Positions 59,527 through 64,000 of a stretch of DNA of 64,000 bases are shown here, piece by piece. The notes under the pieces are model-generated. The model had not been told where the DNA came from. It ran no database searches and worked only from the letters and a program-made list of their open reading frames with translations. How positions within the stretch are numbered: position 1 is the first letter of the stretch; each line of letters opens with the position of its first letter. The stretch is from Paraburkholderia tagetis (lineage in GTDB: Bacteria > Pseudomonadota > Gammaproteobacteria > Burkholderiales > Burkholderiaceae), in contig NZ_JAKLJA010000002.1 in assembly GCF_022213065.1 (NCBI RefSeq), positions 186,001 through 250,000 of the forward strand, read 5' to 3'. Both the position numbers and the translations under genes were made by a program.

Positions 59527-60843
59527 ATGCACCACCGCACCCGCGAAGACAACCTGCATGAGCCGCCGGGCGGACTCTCCGAGCGCACGGCGCACGAAGT
59601 GCGCGAGGCGCTCGAAGGGCGCCGCCGCGGCGCGGCGCTCATGCTGCCGCTCGCGGGGCCGGCCGTGATCGTCTCCGTGGCCTACATGGATCCCGGCAAC
59701 TTCGCGACCAATATCCAGGCGGGCGCGCGCTACGGCTATACGCTGCTGTGGGTCGTGCTGCTCGCGAATTTCGTCGCCATGCTGTTCCAGGCGCTCTCCG
59801 CGAAGCTCGGCATCGTCACCGGCTGCAATCTCGCGCAACTGTGCCGCGCGCACCTGCCCGCGCCACTCGTCTGGCTCATGTGGATCGTGAGCGAAATCGC
59901 GGCGATGGCCACCGATCTCGCCGAATTCCTCGGCGGCGCAATTGGGCTTGCGCTCCTGTTTCATCTGCCGCTGCTCGCGGGCATGGCCATCACCGCGCTC
60001 GTCACCTACGGGCTGCTGTTCTTCGAGCGCGCGGGCTTTCGCCCGCTCGAACTCATGATCGGCGCGCTCGTGGGCCTGATCGGCCTGTGCTATCTGCTGG
60101 AGCTATTCATAACGCCCGTCGATTGGGGCGGCGTGCTTGGACATCTGGCCGCGCCGAGCCTGCCCGACGCGCAGGCCGTGATGATCGCCGTGGGCATCGT
60201 GGGCGCGACGGTCATGCCGCACGCGCTCTTTCTGCATTCCGGGCTCACCCAGGCGCGCGTGCAGCCGCGCAACGAAAGCGAGCGCAAGCGGCTCTTGCGC
60301 TTCTCCAATATCGAGGTGGCGCTCGCGCTGTCGTTCGCGGGGCTCATCAACATGGCGATGGTCATTATGGCGGCGGCGGCATTCCATCTGGGCCACGCCG
60401 ATGTCGCCGAAATCGGCAGCGCCTGGCATACGCTCACGCCGCTGTTCGGCGTGGCGGCAGCCAGCATCTTTCTGGTTTCGCTGATTGCCTCGGGCGTGTC
60501 GAGCTCGGTGGTGGGCACGCTCGCGGGCCAGATGATCATGCAGGGTTTCGTGGGCTTCCAGATTCCGCTGTGGCTGCGCCGCCTCGTGACGATGGCGCCG
60601 AGCTTCGCGGTGGTGGGCCTCGGCGTGAACGCCACCGAGGCGCTGGTGGCGAGCCAGGTCGTGCTGAGTCTCGCGCTGCCGTTCCCGATGGCCGCGCTCG
60701 TCTGGTTCACGAGCCGGCGCAACGTCATGGGGGCCTACCGGAGCAGCCCGGCGCTCGCGTGGCTCGCAGTGCTGGGTGCGTTGGGCGTGCTCGCGCTCAA
60801 TGCGCTGCTGTTGTTGCAGACGTTTGGCGTGAGTTTGGTGTGA
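59527..60843 (+). CDS. mntH: NRAMP-family Mn(II)/Fe(II) symporter
   Basis: 438 aa, about 11 transmembrane helices. The metal-binding helix-1 motif DPGNFATN and the helix-6 motif MPHALFLHS are intact, the hallmark of Mn/Fe importers driven by protons. ATG 59527 has GAGG five bases upstream; GTG 59521 is an alternative. The 40-residue N-terminus before the first helix is longer and more charged than usual (HEPPGGLSERTAHEVREALE). Monocistronic. Confidence 0.92.
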   Translation: MHHRTREDNLHEPPGGLSERTAHEVREALEGRRRGAALMLPLAGPAVIVSVAYMDPGNFATNIQAGARYGYTLLWVVLLANFVAMLFQALSAKLGIVTGCNLAQLCRAHLPAPLVWLMWIVSEIAAMATDLAEFLGGAIGLALLFHLPLLAGMAITALVTYGLLFFERAGFRPLELMIGALVGLIGLCYLLELFITPVDWGGVLGHLAAPSLPDAQAVMIAVGIVGATVMPHALFLHSGLTQARVQPRNESERKRLLRFSNIEVALALSFAGLINMAMVIMAAAAFHLGHADVAEIGSAWHTLTPLFGVAAASIFLVSLIASGVSSSVVGTLAGQMIMQGFVGFQIPLWLRRLVTMAPSFAVVGLGVNATEALVASQVVLSLALPFPMAALVWFTSRRNVMGAYRSSPALAWLAVLGALGVLALNALLLLQTFGVSLV

Positions 60844-61066
60844 GTTTGGCGTGAGTTGGGTGTGAACGTGGCATGAGCGGGCAAGCCGTGCACAAAGCAA
60901 GCAACGCACCAGGCCCAATTCGATCGATTCGCGCAATTCGCCGGATATGCGTGCTCGAACCGTTCACCGACCGCGCGGTCGGCGTGCCGGTACCCGCTTC
61001 AGACGTGCAAACTCGCGCAAAACCATGCAACATAAGCCTTTTTCACCGCGCCACAACCGACCTGCC

Positions 61067-62542
61067 ATGACGAATCAGCCTGCCCAAGCCGCGCCCGAAC
61101 TGCCCGTCGATATGATCATCTTCGGCGGCGGAGGCGACCTGGCCGCGCGCAAACTGCTCCCCGCGCTCTACATGGCGCACCTGCACGGCAACCTGCCGCA
61201 CGACACGCGCATCATCGCCGTGGGCCGCAAGAACTGGACCATCGACGACTATCGCGCGTTCATGGAAGAGCAGTCGCGTCCGTTCATCGACGCCAAGGCC
61301 TTCGACTCAGAGGCATGGAGCCGCTATCTGGACCTGTTCCAGTACGTGATCATCGACGTGAATGCGCCCGCCGATTACGAGCGTCTCGCCGAAGCCTCGC
61401 GCAAGCACGCTTTGCGCGTGTTCTATCTCTCGACTTCGCCCGAGCTTTTCACGGCGATCTGCGACAACCTCTCGGCTGCTCATCTGCTCGACAAGCATTC
61501 GCGCGTCGTGCTCGAAAAGCCGCTCGGCCACGATCTGGCTTCGGCCAAGGAGATCAACGCGTCGGTGGGCCGCCACTTCGCGGAATCGCAGATCTACCGG
61601 ATCGACCACTATCTGGGCAAGGAGACGGTGCAGAACCTGATGGTGCTGCGCTTCGGCAATCCGATTTTCGGGCCGCTGTGGCAGGCGCCGTATATCCGCA
61701 GCGTGCAGATCACGGTGGCGGAAGCCGTGGGCGTGGGCAGCCGCGCGGGCTTCTACGACCATACCGGCGCGCTGCGCGACATGGTGCAGAACCACTTGCT
61801 GCAACTGCTGTGCATCGTGGCAATGGAGCCGCCCGTCTCGCTCGATCCGGACGCCGTGCGCGACGAAAAGCTCAAGGTGCTGCGCTCGCTGCGGCCGATG
61901 TCGGTCGCCGATATCGCGCGCGACACGGTGCGCGGCCAGTACGCGGCGGGCGCCGTGGACGGCCAGCCGGTGAAGGGCTACCTCGAAGAAGACAACGTGC
62001 CGGCGAACAGCCGCGCGGAAACCTTCGTGGCGCTGCGCGCGCACATCAATAACTGGCGCTGGGCCAACGTGCCGTTCTTCCTGCGCACGGGCAAGCGCAT
62101 GCAAAAGCGCCAGTCGGAGATCGTGATCGAATTCGCGGATCTGCCCTTCTCGATCTTCCCGAGCGGGCCGCGCAACTACGGCAACCGTCTCGTGATCCAG
62201 CTCCAGCCCGAAGAGTCGATCCAGTTGCAGATGCTCGCAAAGGAGCCGGGCAGCGGCATGAACATGCTGCCGGTGAGCCTGAATCTCGACCTGCAGCAAG
62301 CGATTCCGGAGCGCCGCGCGGAAGCCTACGAACGCCTGCTCGTCGACGTGATTCGCGGGCGCCTCACGCACTTCATGCGCCGCGACGAACTGGAAGCCGC
62401 CTGGAGCTGGGTGGAGCCGATTCTCAACGGCTGGAAGGAGCTCAACGACCGTCCGCGCATCTATACGGCGGGCACGTTCGGGCCGGCCGCTTCTTCGGCG
62501 CTGCTCGCGCGCGAGGGTATGTCGTGGGCCGAGGAGGCTTGA
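61067..62542 (+). CDS. zwf: Glucose-6-phosphate 1-dehydrogenase
   Basis: 491 aa, first enzyme of the oxidative pentose-phosphate and Entner-Doudoroff routes, making NADPH. The nucleotide site reads GGGGDLAARKL (usual GASGDLAxRKL, so one small change), with VLEKPLGHDLASAKEIN and RIDHYLGKE forming the substrate site. Length and C-terminal DRPRIYTAGTFGPAAS fit. ATG 61067 is chosen on family alignment; the ribosome binding site is weak. A 12-bp-stem hairpin follows. Confidence 0.95.
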   Translation: MTNQPAQAAPELPVDMIIFGGGGDLAARKLLPALYMAHLHGNLPHDTRIIAVGRKNWTIDDYRAFMEEQSRPFIDAKAFDSEAWSRYLDLFQYVIIDVNAPADYERLAEASRKHALRVFYLSTSPELFTAICDNLSAAHLLDKHSRVVLEKPLGHDLASAKEINASVGRHFAESQIYRIDHYLGKETVQNLMVLRFGNPIFGPLWQAPYIRSVQITVAEAVGVGSRAGFYDHTGALRDMVQNHLLQLLCIVAMEPPVSLDPDAVRDEKLKVLRSLRPMSVADIARDTVRGQYAAGAVDGQPVKGYLEEDNVPANSRAETFVALRAHINNWRWANVPFFLRTGKRMQKRQSEIVIEFADLPFSIFPSGPRNYGNRLVIQLQPEESIQLQMLAKEPGSGMNMLPVSLNLDLQQAIPERRAEAYERLLVDVIRGRLTHFMRRDELEAAWSWVEPILNGWKELNDRPRIYTAGTFGPAASSALLAREGMSWAEEA

Positions 62543-62579
62543 GCCGGGCTTTGAACCGGGCTTGAGCGAGCTTTGAACC

Positions 62580-62609
62580 GGCGCGCGCCAGGGTTGACTG
62601 GCGCGCGCC
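62580..62609. terminator. Strong hairpin after zwf
   Basis: GGCGCGCGCCAG-GGTTGA-CTGGCGCGCGCC is a perfect 12-bp stem, between zwf and the convergent small gene. No T-tract, but its stability makes a bidirectional stop likely. Confidence 0.6.
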
Positions 62610-62615
62610 GCGGCT

Positions 62616-62810
62616 TCAGGAGCGCCCGCTCCGCTTGCCGCCATCGCGTGCGGACGCGCCCTCGGCGCCCGCGCGATCGGGGCGGAACAGATCGAGCCCC
62701 GCGAACACCACCACGCCGCTCAGCGCCATCATCGGCACCGAATGCCGGCCAAGATAGAGAATCGCGGCAGCAAGCCACGTCGAAATAAAGAAAGCAGCCA
62801 TGCGCCGCAT
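62616..62810 (-). CDS. Small predicted membrane protein
   Basis: 64 aa. Two short hydrophobic stretches (AFFISTWLAAAILYL and PMMALSGVVVFAGL) and a basic, Gly/Arg-rich tail. ATG 62810 is preceded by GGAG at a seven-base spacing, which supports translation. A longer frame to 62966 is not favoured. No homologue recognised. Confidence 0.5.
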   Translation of the reverse strand: MRRMAAFFISTWLAAAILYLGRHSVPMMALSGVVVFAGLDLFRPDRAGAEGASARDGGKRSGRS

Positions 62811-63008
62811 GATGAAACTCCAGAACCCATAATGCACGCCGCCATGCCACGACGGCGCGACGGCGCGCCTGTCCCGCGTGCTTCCCGTGCGCCTGTAGAA
62901 GCGCGGCCGTGGCGCAAGCGGACTTGCGTGCCAGTGCCTGTTCCCGCCTATAAGCCCTAGCTGCAAACCCTAACCGCGCACCCTGACGGCGAACCCCAAC
63001 CGCGAGCG

Positions 63009-63425
63009 CTAACCGAGCGTCGCGCGCACGGTGCGCAGCCGGCTCACGGTATCCACGAACGCCTCGCCGCCCAGCGAGCGCTTGATGCGGCCCGTGACCT
63101 GCGCGCTTGCGTGATTGAGCGCCTCGCGTATTGACGTGGCCTGTACGGTGGGCACGATCGCCACCTCGCGCTGGTCGCCGACGGTGCGCTGGCGCGCCAC
63201 GTAGCCGCGCGCCTCGAGCCCGTCGAGCACGCGCGTGGCCGTGGGCCGCGCAATGGAGAGCAGGTCCGCCAGCTCGCGCTGCAGCGATCCGGGCCGCTCG
63301 AGCACCGCGCGCAGCATGAAACCCTGCGGCGGCGTGAGGCCAAAAGGCACGAACGCCTCGGACCACTCGCGTTCGAGCCGGCGCGCGAGCGCCGACGTGT
63401 TGAAGTAGAGGCACTGATCGAACAT
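63009..63425 (-). CDS. MarR-family transcriptional regulator
   Basis: 138 aa. Winged HTH core PPQGFMLRAVLERPGSLQRE, LSIARPTATRVLDGLEARGY and the wing RQRTVGDQREVAIV are clear. The N-terminal MFDQCLYFNTSALARRLERE helix holds a Cys that in some MarR proteins is a redox sensor. ATG 63425 was chosen; ATG 63446 adds seven residues. Divergent from the alcohol dehydrogenase, which it may regulate. Confidence 0.88.
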   Translation of the reverse strand: MFDQCLYFNTSALARRLEREWSEAFVPFGLTPPQGFMLRAVLERPGSLQRELADLLSIARPTATRVLDGLEARGYVARQRTVGDQREVAIVPTVQATSIREALNHASAQVTGRIKRSLGGEAFVDTVSRLRTVRATLG

Positions 63426-63678
63426 GGCTACAGGATAAGCGATCATCGTTAGCTATGCAACCAACCGGACACAACAAGTCCCTGGTTTCAGGCCTTTTTC
63501 GAGCTTCCTGGATGCGATAATTCATCCGTTGTGCGAATTTTCTCGCCCCACATCTGCACGATGCCCGCAATCCTGAACCAAAAAAGAACGAGCGGACGAA
63601 TTTCGCGCGTATCCGTTATGATGTGAGCGACTCGACATCGCCTCACCGCTGCTACACCCCACTCCAACGGAGACATCG

Positions 63679-64000
63679 ATGCAGATGCGTTGTTACTGCG
63701 TGACCCACCACGGTCAGCCGCTCGAACTCGTCCAGCGCGAAACACCGCAACCCAAGGGCACCGAGGTGCTCGTGCGCGTGAAGGCCGCGGGACTCTGCCA
63801 TTCCGACCTGCATATCTGGGAGGGTTATTACGACCTGGGCGGCGGCAAGAAGCTCTCGCTCGCCGACCGCGGCATCAAGCTGCCGCTCACGCTGAGTCAT
63901 GAAATCTGCGGCGAAGTGGTTGCCGTGGGTCCAGAAGCGGGTCCTGAAGCGGGCGACGTGAAAGCCGGCACGATGGCGGTGGTGCATCCGTGGATCGGCT
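63679..64000 (+). CDS. Zn-dependent alcohol dehydrogenase, cut by the right edge
   Basis: The first 107 codons are present. VLVRVKAAGLCHSDLHIWEG contains the catalytic-zinc Cys and Ser-Asp of the MDR family, and LPLTLSHEICGEVVAVG has the zinc His (usually GHE, here SHE). The structural-zinc lobe lies past the window end. GGAGAC precedes the ATG at about seven bases. Divergent from the MarR gene. Substrate unknown. Confidence 0.88.
   Translation, partial: MQMRCYCVTHHGQPLELVQRETPQPKGTEVLVRVKAAGLCHSDLHIWEGYYDLGGGKKLSLADRGIKLPLTLSHEICGEVVAVGPEAGPEAGDVKAGTMAVVHPWIG

Noticed and set aside
1..64000. tRNA/rRNA genes, CRISPR arrays, insertion sequences, prophage or attachment sites
   Set aside because: None could be recognised by eye on either strand; the only repeats are the palindromic elements and short tandem repeats listed.

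Overview
The window is GC-rich, densely coded DNA from a Burkholderiaceae-type beta-proteobacterium, most likely Paraburkholderia or Caballeronia. The evidence is a Burkholderiales-type porin, several TRAP-free solute importers, GntR/RpiR/MarR-controlled catabolic operons, a GltA-type citrate synthase, and dispersed intergenic palindromes. I see no rRNA, tRNA, CRISPR array, phage module or transposase. Most of the window looks like ordinary chromosome. Accessory patches are the 12-26 kb catabolic island, the 34-37 kb glycosyltransferase with a type I secretion remnant, and the palindromic repeat elements.

Layout. 0-2.5 kb: metal-efflux ATPase (cut by the left edge) divergent from its MerR-type regulator, with a textbook MerR operator between them. 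2.7-5.8 kb: M20 peptidase, a small membrane protein, a LysE exporter and a DUF2158 protein. 6.5-12.3 kb: a C45 acyltransferase-like hydrolase, a class III aminotransferase and a CMD-family protein, read from a promoter carrying a perfect palindrome beside an RpiR regulator gene, with a succinate-semialdehyde dehydrogenase upstream. 12.4-12.9 kb: a 540-bp near-palindromic repeat element. 13-26.4 kb: two divergent operons, each with one of two paralogous GntR regulators. One is a PotABCD-type ABC importer headed by a degenerate Nudix-like protein. The other encodes an AA_synth protein, alpha/beta hydrolase, flavin reductase (with the same Nudix-like domain fused), luciferase-like monooxygenase, aldehyde dehydrogenase, NCS1 permease and a CMD protein. 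A shared operator motif, ATGGWATRCCAT, sits at all three promoters. This is the best candidate for an undescribed catabolic system, Rut-like in composition but not the Rut pathway.

26.7-34 kb: short H-NS-like protein, porin remnant, glycogen-debranching-type enzyme, citrate synthase, a candidate small RNA, an MreB paralogue and an esterase. 34-38.5 kb: TPR-GT41 glycosyltransferase, a broken type I secretion ATPase, and a DHA2 drug exporter. 38.7-43 kb: D-amino-acid dehydrogenase, amino-acid binding protein, ornithine-cyclodeaminase-like enzyme and a YheO-type regulator, matching the dauBAR arrangement for D-to-L amino acid conversion. 43-44.6 kb: glutaminase, an aldolase remnant and a proline-rich secreted peptide. 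44.7-50.8 kb: a complete sufBCDSUT-Rieske operon for Fe-S assembly. 51-53.5 kb: MFS transporter and porin. 53.7-55.2 kb: PadR regulator and siderophore-interacting reductase behind a perfect 20-bp palindrome. 55.3-64 kb: DAHP synthase with a TTG start, a second copy of the palindromic element, sterol-desaturase-like and beta-propeller proteins, a manganese transporter, glucose-6-phosphate dehydrogenase, a MarR regulator and an alcohol dehydrogenase cut by the right edge.

Three related palindromic elements (about 12.4, 38.6 and 56.5 kb) are the other main discovery. Two are full length with about 220-bp inverted arms. The third is reduced to a single perfect 25-bp-arm hairpin, and its junction fits deletion between CCCC microhomologies.
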